Origin: Pseudopyrenochaeta lycopersici
Lineage: Eukaryota > Ascomycota > Dothideomycetes > Pleosporales > Pseudopyrenochaetaceae
Length of the DNA stretch: 64,000 nucleotides
Reading direction: 5' to 3'
Assembly: GCA_003313425.1 (NCBI GenBank)
Contig: NHZP01000036.1
Location: 62,001-126,000, forward strand
The notes under the pieces are model-generated. The model ran no database searches. It was not told the origin of the DNA and saw only the letters and a list, made by a program, of their open reading frames with translations. Positions 1 through 10,792 of this stretch are shown piece after piece. A program made the position numbers and the translations under genes. Within the stretch, counting starts at the first letter, position 1; every line of letters begins with the position of its first letter.

Positions 1-243
1 TAAATGAAATAAAAAGAAAAAGAAGACTGTAGACAATTAATTCCCATGGTCGTAGAACTAATCAGGGACCTCGAGTTTCACGTAAACTGATCTCAAGAGC
101 AATGCCTTTCCACTGGCCTCCCTAAGAACCTGAACTCTAGCACGTAAGCGCGTGTAAGGAGGCTTTAGAAGACTATTCGATTGGGTGAGGTCTACTGCGT
201 CGACCGAGTCATGGGTATATATCCATGAAACGAAGTCGCCAAC

Positions 244-751
244 ATGAACCCCGTGAATTTGTCCTCTATGGGCCGTTTACAAAAACCTCTCAGGTAAGTG
301 AGCTAGATTAACCCCGACCCACATGCTGATTCGTCAAAGGCTTCGATTTGATACAGTCCCTGTTGGAGTTGCTTTCGAGGCTACATTCAGAATGTCTCAA
401 GTCTGGCAGAATACCGCTCGTACGTACAAGAATTGTCGCATGGTCAAGGTCAACGCGCCTGGAGCCAAGGGACTAGCAGTAGTTATCGATGGGAGGCCAC
501 TAGAAACATGGACATCTGGCACCTTCACGGATGCGACAATGCCACGCCCATGTGGAGCCGCTGTCTTCGCGCGCATTCAAGACGAGGTACATGTAAGGTG
601 CCATCCTAATGATACGATACATGAACACGTTGTGAATGAATTGATCTCATCCGCGGAGATCCGCGTCATATACGACCAGGCAACGCAACAGACTGCTGTT
701 GATCTGTCAACATTTAACCCATCAAAATACCAATGCACCTGCACCAGTTAA
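244..751 (+). CDS. Small unknown protein, two exons
   Basis: I do not recognise the family. The long exon (340-751) is open from the start of the frame to a TAA-type end. Just upstream, a GTAAGT donor at 294 and an AG acceptor ending at 339 give a 46-bp intron with matching frame (AG|G), adding a short first exon from ATG 244 and making a protein of about 153 aa. ATG 268 is an in-frame alternative, and the unspliced ORF would begin at ATG 323. The protein is soluble, without signal peptide or membrane segment, and has a cysteine pair near its C-terminus. Function unknown. Confidence 0.5.
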
Positions 752-1626
752 CCTGTAAAATGCGGTATTGCCTTTCGCTGAACGAAATCGGACTACCCGT
801 TAGGAGCCTTTGCAAGCGCGAGCGCACACAAACGAAGCTCCGTCGCGAACTCGATGGAGCGAATGGCGTGTAAGAATAGGCACTTTCCTTGAGATAAGCC
901 GCCCGTAATGCCTGTCAGAGAGGACTTTGGAGCACCGTATGGACAGAAATAATAGAGAGCTGAGTCTGAGTCTAGCGCCATGAGATTACCAAAGTATGTA
1001 CCATGTAATTGGAGTTTACAGCTCCCTAATCTCGGCCCAATGTGTACGTGTTCAGACGATTTCCTTTGACCAGCCAGATGCTTGCTTTTCTCCTTCAGGT
1101 GCGCTATCCCACTTCTGACATCTGTAAGTGAATTAGCGCATAGACCGCTGCCTTGAGCCTAAAAAACAACCTCTCTGAACAGTACAACACCAAGTTGTCA
1201 GGGGAAACGATTTGCCTTTCGCAGAAGCCACTATCTGACTTTAGCATCGGCACGTGAGAAACGTGCTCGTGTGCAATACCAATACGACAGGAACATTATG
1301 TGGTCAACAGATTGCTCGATTAGCTAGACTCCTCCAAGTATCAATTCTGTCGCAGCAATGGGTTTGCTTAAAAGACTCAAACCACGTTTGCCAAGTCCCC
1401 CCACTTCCGGGAACGTGAGAATCTCAATTTAATTACAACGAATACAAATCAGTCATAGTGTCCCCGAAACTGCAGGACAAGGCAGGGCAGTTATGACAGT
1501 AATGACATAACGGATACAAATTGTCATAGTTTTCTCTTTCCATAGTTTTCTCTTTCCAATATTACAAGTTGCGGATAAAGTTATGCAACTGGCTGGAGAG
1601 GCTCGGGAGCAGAAACAGATTATATA
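752..1626. other. Gap without a supported gene
   Basis: Only short ORFs are present on either strand. A 16-bp unit (CATAGTTTTCTCTTTC) occurs twice in tandem near 1526-1557. I see nothing else structured. Confidence 0.5.
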
Positions 1627-2523
1627 GTGTGCACCTTCAGAACCTTACAGCATGCCGTCGCAATGTCACAACTTCTACCAGTGCACCATACCTTCTTCCC
1701 GGTGGCACGCCACCCGGGGCCACCTCCTCTGCGGGCACCATGCATGCATACGCCGGGCAAAAGCACGCACATGGATGTGATCTTGCACAATCTGAAAGGA
1801 CTGAAGCAAGATTCCGCCTTAACCGTGCGGACTTGTCAGAAACTGGAGGAAAGCGTGCAGAAGGTTCATAACTCATATGAACACATGTGGCAAGAATTTT
1901 CCCAAGCCAAAGTTGCTATCGGCAGCTTAATACGGGAAACGACCACCAGAAGTGAAGAGTGTACAGAGCAGCAACAGGCACAGGTCGGAGATGCACACAG
2001 AGCTATCGAGAAGAACCTGGAAGATAGAATAAACAAAGTTCTGGAGGCACAGCTTCTGCCGCTGCAACAACAAATGCAGCAAATGTTCGATTTTTTTCAG
2101 GAGAAGGAAGCATCCGCAGCGACCAAGCCAGCGGCAAGCGAGCTACTAGCCGTTGCGGAGCCCATGGAGGATTTAGGCATCCTGTTGTCGCATAGCAGGC
2201 TGGGACGGAGACGTAATAAAAACAGGTCTGTCGAACTCGGACTCCTTCACCCAGCCTTAGTACTGACAAATACAGTGAGCGAGTCAAGGCGCGGCAACAG
2301 CGGACGACCGCAACTCGACGATCGGATCGCATCAGCAAGCTGCGATGAAGCACAGATTGGCATGGTTGCGACAGAATCCAGATCGCGGCCCATCGAGTCA
2401 TCAGAACAGCCTGCTAGGTCGCGGTGTCGTCTGCTATGGAAACGGAGCTTGCAGCAACGCCTTCCCTCGGGCCCAGTAGGGTGCAGACCATCGCATGTGA
2501 ACAGTGCGATCAACCAGAAGTAG
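1627..2523 (+). CDS. Hypothetical coiled-coil protein
   Basis: The ORF encodes 298 aa. Residues about 50-160 are charged and heptad-like, with Glu/Gln/Lys-rich helices (for example LEESVQKVHNSYEHMW and QLLPLQQQMQQMFDFF), so a coiled coil is likely. ATG at 1771 (MDVILHNLKG) may be the real start because the preceding residues look like translated untranslated region. The C-terminal 100 residues are rich in Arg and Ser and may be read from the wrong frame: an overlapping frame ending at 2624 (containing IACEQCDQPEVVILLDPCYD) looks at least as protein-like, so an intron near 2400 is possible. No enzymatic motif is seen. Confidence 0.4.
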   Translation: MCTFRTLQHAVAMSQLLPVHHTFFPVARHPGPPPLRAPCMHTPGKSTHMDVILHNLKGLKQDSALTVRTCQKLEESVQKVHNSYEHMWQEFSQAKVAIGSLIRETTTRSEECTEQQQAQVGDAHRAIEKNLEDRINKVLEAQLLPLQQQMQQMFDFFQEKEASAATKPAASELLAVAEPMEDLGILLSHSRLGRRRNKNRSVELGLLHPALVLTNTVSESRRGNSGRPQLDDRIASASCDEAQIGMVATESRSRPIESSEQPARSRCRLLWKRSLQQRLPSGPVGCRPSHVNSAINQK

Positions 2524-2603
2524 TCATTCTCTTGGACCCCTGCTATGATGTGTCTGCTGGTGAAAATGAAACAGCTGCAGCTCATGGGAGCGTCATAATG
2601 TTC

Positions 2604-3547
2604 TCAACCACCACTAAGGGCTAATTTCTTCGTGTCGCCCATTAATAAAACATTGATCGCTGTGATGAGAGCTGTGGCAATGCCGCTGGCTAGGGTAGCC
2701 AAGCAAATCTCGCTCATACTTCCTTTTTGGACTCGGACGTCGGAGCCCATGGACTGTAGGCGCACATGTACACGGGTCAAAAGGCCAACGGTTGTTGCGA
2801 AGAGTGCACAAGCAGACGTACCAAGTACAATAACAATTAGAAAAATCTCTAGCTTCTGACTGGGAGCGCCTGCGTTCATGCGAGTGGTAACATAAAAGTT
2901 TATGACAAGCGACAAGGCTACTAATAACACTGCACCACTAGCCAGCAGGCTTTGTGCATGTACTAGGCTTGCATGTCCCAGGATCTCTGCGATTGATTTC
3001 AAAGACTCTGGTAGCTCCGGCGCATAATCTGAGATGGTCGCTAGACGTTGAGAAGCTTTGTTAGACGGGAGATTAGAGCACACGGTCGTGATCAAGGACG
3101 AGACACAAAACTCCTTGTATCCAAACGAGATGTTGCGGGGGATGCGGGAAAGCATGTCGGCGACTGCAGTGTCCACACTATCCGCGGATCTGTTCGTATC
3201 TGATGCTTTCACGCCAGCTGCCGTTGGTTCAGTCAATGAGGTACCACGTATGAGCGTTGGAGTCGGTGTTGCGACGCGGGCAACAGGAGGTGTTGAAAGC
3301 TCTTCGTGAAATCTAGCCTCGCGCAAGTCCCACTGTAAGAACAAATTAGCGTACTGACCTTCAATGACCGAATAAGACCCACCGATATCCTCGCGATTCC
3401 CGAGCGCTGATACTCGGCGTCCAGCACAATTACGGAACTGAGCCCTGCCGTCGCTGCACTTAACAGGAATGAGAGGGCTGTGAAAATGAAAATGACCAGT
3501 CTCGTTTTGAGAGTGGTCCAGGTGAACCTTTCGAATTGGGGGTCCAT
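2604..3547 (-). CDS. Four-pass membrane protein (SUR7/PalI-like layout)
   Basis: Two exons: 3547-3383 and 3332-2604, separated by a 50-bp intron (3333-3382) with donor GTGGGT, branch CGCTAAT and acceptor TTACAG. Frame is kept, giving 297 aa. The first exon supplies an N-terminal transmembrane segment (residues about 16-42). A long polar loop follows, then three hydrophobic helices near the C-terminus (LLASGAVLLVALSLVI, IFLIVIVLGTSACALF, ICLATLASGIATALI). One TM, a large loop, then three TMs is the layout of fungal SUR7/PalI plasma-membrane proteins, but I see no diagnostic motif and the assignment is by topology only. The unspliced 334-aa frame in the same region lacks the first helix and is less likely. 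Confidence 0.6.
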
Positions 3548-3805
3548 GAAGCCCTTCTATACGCGACCAACGCCAGCAAGTGGTAGAGTTATTTATACAA
3601 ATCGACAAAGAGTGGGTTGCTTCAACATTACCTAAGCTCTTAAATCAGTGTGCCTGTCGAGTGTTGGCTGGCACGACTTGGCAATTTTGGCTTGTCAGGT
3701 GTGGAGCTGTGCTGCTCCCGTCTAGCGCAAAGAATGTCAACATCGAAGGCTCCTTGAGTGTGGATAATTACGTCCTAGTGGGCAGTGACCGCTCCCGCGC
3801 CCCAG

Positions 3806-4065
3806 ACAGTGCTTAGTGAATGCGGCTTCATCTTGCCAGGTAGCAACACCAACTGGGGCCGACTTGCCAGCCAGGGTCCGGCCCATGTAATATTGATCTC
3901 TGTCCAGTAATACCGTTTGTTTTGCACACGACCCTTGCATAAGTACCTGAGGATGATGCTGACGGTTAGCGCTTAACTACGTACGGAAGATGGGGCTGCG
4001 CACCCTTGCTGGCAGATCGGCGCGAAACGGGTGTTTGCAGCTGTGTGCAAGGGTGAAGCCGCAGT
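3806..4065 (+). mobile_element. MITE-like repeat, copy A
   Basis: This 260-bp stretch recurs in reverse complement at 8390-8650 with only scattered mismatches. Inside it, the ends TGCGGCTTCATCTTGC and GCAAGGGTGAAGCCGCA (complement TGCGGCTTCACCCTTGC) form a terminal inverted repeat of about 16 bp. It has no coding capacity, so it resembles a non-autonomous DNA transposon. On the left side the two copies share about 15 bp beyond the inverted repeat (ACAGTGCTTAGTGAA), so the duplicated unit may be larger than the transposon itself. Confidence 0.65.
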
Positions 4066-4891
4066 CGCTCGCGACTGTATAGTTGACAGCTACTCAGTAG
4101 CATCTGACAATGCAACTTTTGTGCAGATGCTGATGTCACAGTGCGCAAATCAGATGCTCTCTCGTTATCGGTCTCGGCCCTGCTAGTGTTGGGCATAATA
4201 TCATCTTTGCGCATCAGCCGAAACAATTACCGAAAGGGTGGCGCCGAGGAATTAAGCTTGGGCCCAGGGAGAGCCGAGACCTAACTCCTGGTCCCGGCCT
4301 CCAGTGTAATACTCTGCAGGTATTAGCTTCGCTTTAAATATACCCTGCTGAGAGATGATGTACTATTGACAGCAGCGTTAACGTAACGCGTCGCAAACCT
4401 CAGCTCGGCGATCAGCGCCAGCGCATAGCCAAATGTCGCGTTGTACGCGTGTGTTAAACGAACAGTGAAAATGGGTGAAGAAAACGAGGCACAAATATGA
4501 GGTGAATGTGTTGTGATTCTGTATGTGTGCGATAGTATTGAAAAAATGGGGGGGGGGGGGTTGGATGAAGACATGAAGTGAGATCTTTTATCTGTCTCTC
4601 ACCTGCAGTCATTTGATGAGCTTCCCGAACCAATGAGCTCCCACCGAGTGGATCTGCCCTGCGCCACCAAAGTATGCTCACCAGCAAAGGGTAAATCTTT
4701 TGGAGATGTGCTAGAGAATTCCGATTCCGTGGTCGGCTCCAATGATCTTGATCTACGCCGTCAAAGTCAAGTCATCATTCGAGGATGAGGTTAGCGGACG
4801 ACAGGTAGACATAAGCACATCTAAGAAGCAGTGCGAAGTAAAGACTACATCAGTTCTCCTTTCAGAACGGTAGATTCCGTTTTAAAGGAGC

Positions 4892-5557
4892 ATGTGCTAT
4901 GCTATGTCATGGACCTCTATCTTCATGATTTTCTTTACATTGCTTCCTCTGGAGATTCGAAGGCTAGTGTACCAAAACGTAGTCGTCTACGAGCCCAGGG
5001 AAGTCGCCAAAACCCATGGCTGCTCTTCGTCTATACGGGCGTCTTGCAGCGTTCCAACATCCCTCTTACTTGTCAGCAAGGCCTTCTCCAAGGAAGTGCT
5101 GTGCATGATGCCACTGCTCCAAGACTTACACGTGGAAGCTGGCTCAGTCTATGACTCGATGGATGATTTAGCGACTCTGTGGCCTTTCGTCTATGCCCAC
5201 CGCGCGAGACGAGTCTCGGTGCACATCCGCAACACGCTAGATGTAGGTTATAGGCTGCACTGGAAGCGTCAATATGTAAAGTCTCCATGTCATTCCTTGT
5301 TTGAGAAGATTGTGTTTATAGTCAACGAATTGTCACAAAACGCGCTAAACACGCTGCATGTTACGCTGGATCTTCCCGAACTCCAGCCCGCTCGACACAT
5401 CATTCGACAAATAACCGAGATTGCCGCCAGTGAGAAAGTTGACATTGTGAGGTTTACTGATAGATGGGAGGGATTTCAATGCCAAAAGATAAGTTTCACG
5501 CGAGAGAAGGACGAATCTCGGCTTTGGATCCGAATAGTAGTGCGGTCTCGAACATGA
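4892..5557 (+). CDS. F-box-like / fungal 2EXR-type protein
   Basis: The ORF encodes 221 aa. Near the N-terminus it has the pattern of the fungal F-box-like domain: LLPLEIRRLVYQNVV, then a gap, then SLLLVSKAFSKEVLCMM (the usual LPxEIRxxIY...LLxVSkxfxxE arrangement). F-box-like proteins of this group are presumed substrate adaptors of SCF ubiquitin ligases, although many are uncharacterised. The remaining 140 residues have no recognised repeat. A poly-G tract (about 4549-4560) and a solo LTR (5718-5923) flank the gene. Start choice between the two near M codons (4892, 4904) is not decided. Confidence 0.55.
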   Translation: MCYAMSWTSIFMIFFTLLPLEIRRLVYQNVVVYEPREVAKTHGCSSSIRASCSVPTSLLLVSKAFSKEVLCMMPLLQDLHVEAGSVYDSMDDLATLWPFVYAHRARRVSVHIRNTLDVGYRLHWKRQYVKSPCHSLFEKIVFIVNELSQNALNTLHVTLDLPELQPARHIIRQITEIAASEKVDIVRFTDRWEGFQCQKISFTREKDESRLWIRIVVRSRT

Positions 5558-5717
5558 GCGTCTTGGCACAGGGTTTCAGAGGTTTCCAACGCCCGAGACT
5601 TACCGTGAAATGGTTCTCGAACTGTGCTGTATCTCTATCTCGTGCACAATCCCAGAGTTTTGGTTGTACAATAGCAAGTCCGTTCCTGACGTGCGACACG
5701 ATGGGATCATGCCCTGT

Positions 5718-5923
5718 TGTCAGATGTAAAGCCCGATAGGGTGTTAGATGTCACGTGTCGATCTCCAAGTTGCGAGATCCTAGATGGTAGCACAAACTCT
5801 CGGGTGTAACCACTTGGCAGAGGGGCACACAAAAGCAGAAAACGGAGAGAGCACAGAATCAATCAATCACGTTCATCATCAAAATTCATCAAAGATCAAG
5901 CCAAATAGTCCTTGAATCTGACA
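5718..5923 (+). mobile_element. Solo LTR 1 (206 bp)
   Basis: The element begins TGTCAGATG and ends AATCTGACA, and is flanked by a perfect 5-bp direct repeat CCTGT (5713-5717 and 5924-5928). It shares the internal block CTCGGGTGTAACCACTTGGC with the solo LTRs at 10079-10325 and 49202-49424. TG...CA ends plus a 5-bp target duplication are the marks of an LTR retrotransposon. No internal region is present, so recombination between two LTRs probably removed it. Confidence 0.85.
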
Positions 5924-5928
5924 CCTGT

Positions 5929-6308
5929 TGACGACTGTAGCTTGGCAACCTCGAGCAGTTTAGGGCGTCTCATAATACGCTTTCAATATATCATGCACTT
6001 CACTACTTTCGCGTACACTTAGGCCTAGATTAGAGTTGTACTTATCCATGATATTGTATTACTCTCAAAAGCTATTATGTGCGACGGACGGCTCGATACA
6101 GCGTGCACGTATGATGACGTGTTCTGACTTCCTTCAGGGGGCACTTTCAGCGCTAGCTCCAGCGAACGGAAGCTGGCCGTATGAGAAACAGCCCGTTTCA
6201 GGTAGTCTGGCAACGGTTGATCTCGAGGTCAACCGTTGCAGCTTGCGCCGTGCTGAGCAGACGGTCTGGTAATGCTAAGTCATCTCTCACAGCCCTTGTC
6301 TATATCGA
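5929..6308. other. Gap upstream of the Hsp70-like gene
   Basis: No supported ORF. This stretch is presumably the promoter side of the Hsp70-like gene. I see no recognisable element. Confidence 0.4.
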
Positions 6309-8338
6309 ATGATCTTCCCCCAAGAAATCGCCATGGTAGCGCACACGAGCAAGCCCAACAGCATTGCGATCATGAGTGAAGCACCAACGCCTGGGTCACG
6401 TGCCGCGCCGGGTAGGCGGGAGAAGAAGAAGCAGCGTCGAGCCCAGCAGCAGCAGAGTGCGTCATCGCCTGTTTTTGTATGTGTAGACTGGGGTGCATCG
6501 TGTTGGCGCCAGTATACTTCACTGCTTGGTGTTTCCCAGCCCGAGCCGTCGCTGGTTGTCTACAACCGAGACACGGAGGAGTTCGCCACCGGACAGACTG
6601 CGAGCAACGCCTGGCTGCCCAACACATCCCAAGTCCGTTTTGAGAACCTGAAAGCGCTGTTTGACGAGGACTCGGGCTTTTTGGAGCGTGAACGCAATAG
6701 GATACGAGAACTGGGGATGGAGATAAGCATTGAGACGATGCTTGAAAAGTGGTGGCAGGATCGTTTGGGCCCTTTGATGAAGCGAATCAGGCCGCAAGAG
6801 ACAATCACATTCGCGGTAGCTCACCCCGCACATTTTAGTCCACGATCCGTTCAAAACCTCCGAGACTTCTTTGCGAAAAGCCGGGAAGGACGGAACTTTG
6901 ACGTGATCATGTCTGAGGAGTCGACCGCCGCGCTGCACGGGTCTCGGTACAGTGGCTTCAAGTCTGGCGACATTGTCCTTGTCGTAGACGGAGGAAAGAG
7001 CACGATCGTAAGTAGCCTTGTGCCCCACGGCGTTGCTCGCTGACCCTTGGTAGGACTGCGCATGTCTGGAAATTACAAGCGACGAACCTTCGCTCACCAC
7101 CATCATCTTCAAGACCGAAGGTCTTTCTGTCGGGGCTGACTACATTAACCAGGTGGCAAGAGAGTACGCGAATGGACAAATTCAAGCATACAGAAGGGGC
7201 GCAACACCAGACGTGCAACAACTTATGATGGCGGATAGCTTCGAGCGCGCCGTGGAAGCTTGGTGGAACGATTTCGAGGTGCGGTGCAAAAGAGACTTAG
7301 ATTTGTCACAGAGAAACTCCCTGCTGGATAAGATCATTCTCGTGCCTGCACCGGGTTTGATGCAGATCGTCGAGGAAGCTACGCAGGAGCTCGCACGAAG
7401 AACAATGCAGCTGATCGAGAGTCTTCTCCTTGTAATTCAGCAGACGACAGCACGAAGGCCGACCGTAGGTTTTCTTCCATCTCCGGGCAAGCACACCTGA
7501 CAACAAGTATAGTCCATAATATGTGTGGGAGGTTATTGCCAATCCAGGGAGCTCCGAGCTCTGCTGCGCAATGTGCAGCCGCCGCCCCAATTCGAGAAAG
7601 GGGATTCTGAGTAAGTCCCTTGGCGTCAAACCCTTGCAACCTGCCTTCTTACATACATGAAGTGGAAACGATGTGATCAACGGGCTTCGCAACTTAGCGC
7701 TGGACCCCGAGCGTGCAGAATGGCAGTCCTCCCCACAACACTATCTCATCACGCAGGACTGCGACAATGAGCGTCGCGAAGCGCTTCTCATGTGCATGCA
7801 AGGAGAAATCCTCGCAAAGAGCCACGAACGGGTTTGCTTGCGATCTCTTACAGAGGAGCTCCGGACGAGGAAGCGATCGTTTGATACTCCGTATCACATG
7901 TCAGGACATTTTGTGGCAATGGACCTGTCAGTAGCTGCGGACGAAGTAGCCACCAACGAGACTATTACCTATGAACTAGAGATTCGTACCGCTGAAATGC
8001 TCAAAGTCTTCCCAAACAAGCAGGGCTTCCAGGTATCTGACTTGAAAGATACGACGCTACTGCAGCGTTACACCGTTGCCCTCCCAGACCACTACCGGGA
8101 ACTCTTCCGACAGAACGCGACGATATCCATGTATGTTTGCATCACTACGAAGGGACAAGATATTGTCGTGACCGCGTTGCGTCCTCGTGACCCCGTGAAA
8201 ACACCGGACATCGAGTGGATGACTCTGCCAGAAGTGCTAGGCACCTATGGGGCAGACTCTGTCGAGGTGTTCAAGACATCCATTCAAGTCACCGCAGCTT
8301 CGAGGCAGGGCATAATCCCAGCTTTTGGAACGTCATGA
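6309..8338 (+). CDS. Hsp70-like ATPase, four exons
   Basis: Exons 6309-7007, 7054-7464, 7513-7610 and 7663-8338 join in frame to 627 aa. The introns are 46, 48 and 52 bp; the first two have a CTGAC branch point. The N-terminal actin-like ATPase fold is recognisable but divergent: phosphate-1-like FVCVDWGAS, a connecting segment AVAHPAHFSPRSVQNLRDF, phosphate-2-like VLVVDGGKSTI, and, only after splicing exon 2 to exon 3, an adenosine-type motif (IICVGGYCQSRELRALL). Exon 4 continues with a fungal Hsp70-like C-terminal region; there is no EEVD tail. Fungi have many such Hsp70-like proteins of unknown role. The GGG of the DxGGGT loop is changed to GGK, so ATPase activity is uncertain. An alternative start at M22 (MSEAPTPGS) precedes a basic KKKQRR stretch. 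Confidence 0.8.
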
Positions 8339-8389
8339 GCGACTTGGTGTAATAACAGGCCCACCAGCACGATATTACAGTCAGTAGCA

Positions 8390-8650
8390 ACTGCGGCTTC
8401 ACCCTTGCACACAGCTGCAAACACCCGTTTCGCGCCGATCTGCCAGCAAGGGTGCGCAGCCCCACCTTCCGTACGTAGTTAAGCGCTAACCGTCAGCATC
8501 ATCCTCAGGTACTTATGCAAGGGTCGCGTGCAAAACAAACGGTATTACTGGACAGAGATCAATATTACATGGGCCGGACCCTGGCTGGCAAGTCGGCCCC
8601 AGTTGGTGTTGCTGCCTGGCAAGGGTGAAGCCTCATTCACTAAGCACTGT
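8390..8650 (-). mobile_element. MITE-like repeat, copy B (inverted)
   Basis: Reverse-complement copy of 3806-4065. Its left end TGCGGCTTCACCCTTGC matches the terminal inverted repeat of copy A. The pair brackets the F-box-like gene, solo LTR 1 and the Hsp70-like gene in inverted orientation, a geometry that would permit inversion of the 4.3-kb block by recombination. Confidence 0.65.
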
Positions 8651-9159
8651 ATCAGCATTAGATGAAACAACGGTTTTTGTAATTTCAGCCTCGTACGATC
8701 AGTAGGTCCGAATCCGTCTCTGTAGGGGTTGCACACTCCGGAATATTACGTGGCGGGCGCTTGACTCGAGTCGCTAACGTCATGTGACGCTCAGCGTGAC
8801 AATATTATGTCAAGGTTCATAACAGGAACAGGACTTGTTTGACACTGTATGCCTCGCGTTTGTGCTTGCACACGCCCACTGAGATAGGAACCCCATCGCA
8901 TAGCGGAAGCCATAGACTGTGTATTACATGTAATCAACAACAGTCCCAAGATATTCTCATCATACATAACTATAAAGTCTTGGGAACTTGATTAGAATCT
9001 AAATACTATTCTCGCTTAGCAAGTGTGCTTCGTCTTATACGAGCAGCGCCTCCCCATCTTATTATGCATGAGCGTTGAGATCCCGCAGCACATTTGACTG
9101 GACGGTTCGATAGCTGCCTCTACTGTTCTGCGTTGCTTTTCACTGCACTCACTACATCT
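8651..9159. other. Gap without a supported gene
   Basis: Short ORFs only on both strands; nothing structured is seen. The right part is the likely promoter of the small secreted-protein gene that follows. Confidence 0.4.
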
Positions 9160-9684
9160 ATGACGTTCCACGGTATGCTCTTGCTGGCGGCCATGCTTGC
9201 AGTACCGCTCTATGCTGTGAACTCTGCAGGGGCGACGGTAGCTATCGTTCCGCACCTCGTTAAGAGGCTATTAACTAGCTTCAGAACTATGGGCTGAACT
9301 ACGACCCCCGTTTTCAAACAAAACCAAAATTCTCAGAGTAGTTCTAAGCCTCTTCTTATCTACGAATTCCCACCAGCTATCGTAGAGCGCGACACGCCAG
9401 CAACCGAAACCTTCATCCTCGACTTCCACCTTCAGGTAACTGAATACTGTGAGAATGGTTCAAAGAAGGTAGAAGGGTGCTACACAAACGGTGGCCTGAC
9501 CCTCCATTTCCAACAGCCTCCCGGTCTGATTAACGCCGTCGTTCACCGCGTATCTGAATATCCAGCTCTTTACATAGGTCCTTTTGACTACGATACTTCC
9601 AGAGTCAGATTCAAGTACACCAGTGATCAGGCAGATTGCGGCTGGTGGGATGATGAGCCCTGGCAAGCAGTGTGGAGAGTGTAG
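9160..9684 (+). CDS. Small secreted protein candidate
   Basis: ATG 9160 begins a signal-peptide-like stretch (MTFHGMLLLAAMLAVPLYA). The second part, 9337-9684, is an open frame of 115 codons ending at TAG, with a balanced composition (for example GLTLHFQQPPGLINAVV) and three cysteines. A 78-bp intron 9259-9336 (GTTAAG...TCTCAG) joins them in frame to about 148 aa. A donor at 9238 also keeps frame and would give about 141 aa, so the exact donor is unresolved. The second exon has no methionine near its start, so it is easily missed by ORF calling. Size, signal peptide and cysteines resemble secreted effector-like proteins, but no family is recognised. Confidence 0.5.
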
Positions 9685-10078
9685 GGCAAGTCAATGGTCG
9701 GGTCCGCCAATTGACTGCGTGAATCAAGCTCTGTCACGGGTATGTTCGCCTGTTACAAAGAAATTCTCCAATTAACAACTCGGCTCAGGTGAAGGATATG
9801 GATTGCTCGTAAGTAAGCCGCAGTGACAGATGGTTTGCAAGTCATCTACTGAGGTCAAACATCTAGCTTTATTCTTGGGGTGAAGGCGACTTGAGCAGGT
9901 AGTCTACAACATGGCCTTGCTACATCGAATGTCGCTGCGTAAATGATTGACGAGTATACGGCGGACAATGCTATTGAGTTCGGGTGTGCTCATCGTGTGG
10001 TCGCTGGATCTTCCTGAGCTGTCATCGATAAATTGTTTACTAAGCCATCATAGCCGGTTAGACACGCGATAGTCATCC

Positions 10079-10325
10079 TGTCAGATACAAGGTGCGTGCC
10101 TGGAAAGAGTATGCTATTAGATCTACAGCACAGCAGCGAGGGTACGCGATACTGCATTGTAGTACTAAGCTCGGGTGTAACCACTTGGCACACACGCACT
10201 ACATAAAAAGGAAAATAGCAAAGAACAAAAGAACACACATACAATAATCATATTTTTTGACCACCCAATCGATTATCTCGTTCAATTATAATCCTATCGC
10301 GCCAGATAACGCACGTTATCTGACA
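10079..10325 (+). mobile_element. Solo LTR 2 (247 bp)
   Basis: Begins TGTCAGATAC, ends TTATCTGACA, and is flanked by the 5-bp duplication CATCC (10074-10078, 10326-10330). The paralogous sequence at 16.7 kb lacks the insertion and holds a single CATCC, which proves the boundaries. It shares most of its sequence with the inverted copy at 49202-49424, including CTCGGGTGTAACCACTTGGC and a TATA-like ACATAAAAAGG. Confidence 0.9.
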
Positions 10326-10416
10326 CATCCCTACTGCCGGTTGATTAGCTCATGTTTATGACTCTTTCGCACCCTCGCCCATTCGGGCCATGCGCAGTGA
10401 TTTCATTTTCGTGTCG

Positions 10417-10488
10417 ATGAAGCCTACCTTTGTAATATTGTTAGCGAGACTAACCAGCATTATCAGTGCAGAGGCGGTAGAGCCTCGC
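10417..10488 (+). pseudogene. 5' fragment of the GH128-like gene
   Basis: This is the start of a second copy of the glucanase gene: MKPTFVILLARLTSIISAEA followed by VEPR, against MKPTFAILLAGLTSIIGAEA in the complete gene. Similarity ends after about 24 codons and the rest is absent. It is part of the inverted segmental duplication and cannot encode an enzyme. Confidence 0.75.
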
Positions 10489-10792
10489 ATGCTGAGGTTC
10501 GCCCTTCAGAGGTCGACCCACTAAGATCCATTGTGTTGTTACGCCGAGATATACTAGATCAGTGATATAAAGAATTACAATTGGGCTACTATGTTAACAC
10601 CACATAACCCAATCAGCAGCAAGCATTACATGAATGTGGCTTTCTGCTTAAGAGTGCTAGTTATATACTGCTGGGGCTACGTAAAGGTAGAGGAGAAACT
10701 TCTAGACCCCAACTCTAACGTAGCCCTGAGATCATATAAGTGTACGCAAGTATTCCATAGAATCGAAGTCCCAGAGAATAACCTTCAGATGT

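Larger units (their letters stand above)
9945..10488 (+). repeat. Inverted segmental duplication of 16562-16856, split by a solo LTR
   Basis: The stretches 9945-10078 and 10331-10488 together match the reverse complement of 16562-16856 (the region upstream of and including the start of the GH128-like gene). Subtracting the LTR and its target duplication leaves about 292 bp, matching the 295 bp of the other copy. The block therefore predates the LTR insertion. Confidence 0.8.

Noticed and set aside
2604..3608. Unspliced 334-aa version of the membrane protein
   Set aside because: It lacks the N-terminal membrane helix and runs through a clear 50-bp intron; the spliced model is better.
4545..4560. 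Poly-G run as a possible quadruplex
   Set aside because: A single homopolymer run without the spaced G-tracts; more likely a simple microsatellite.
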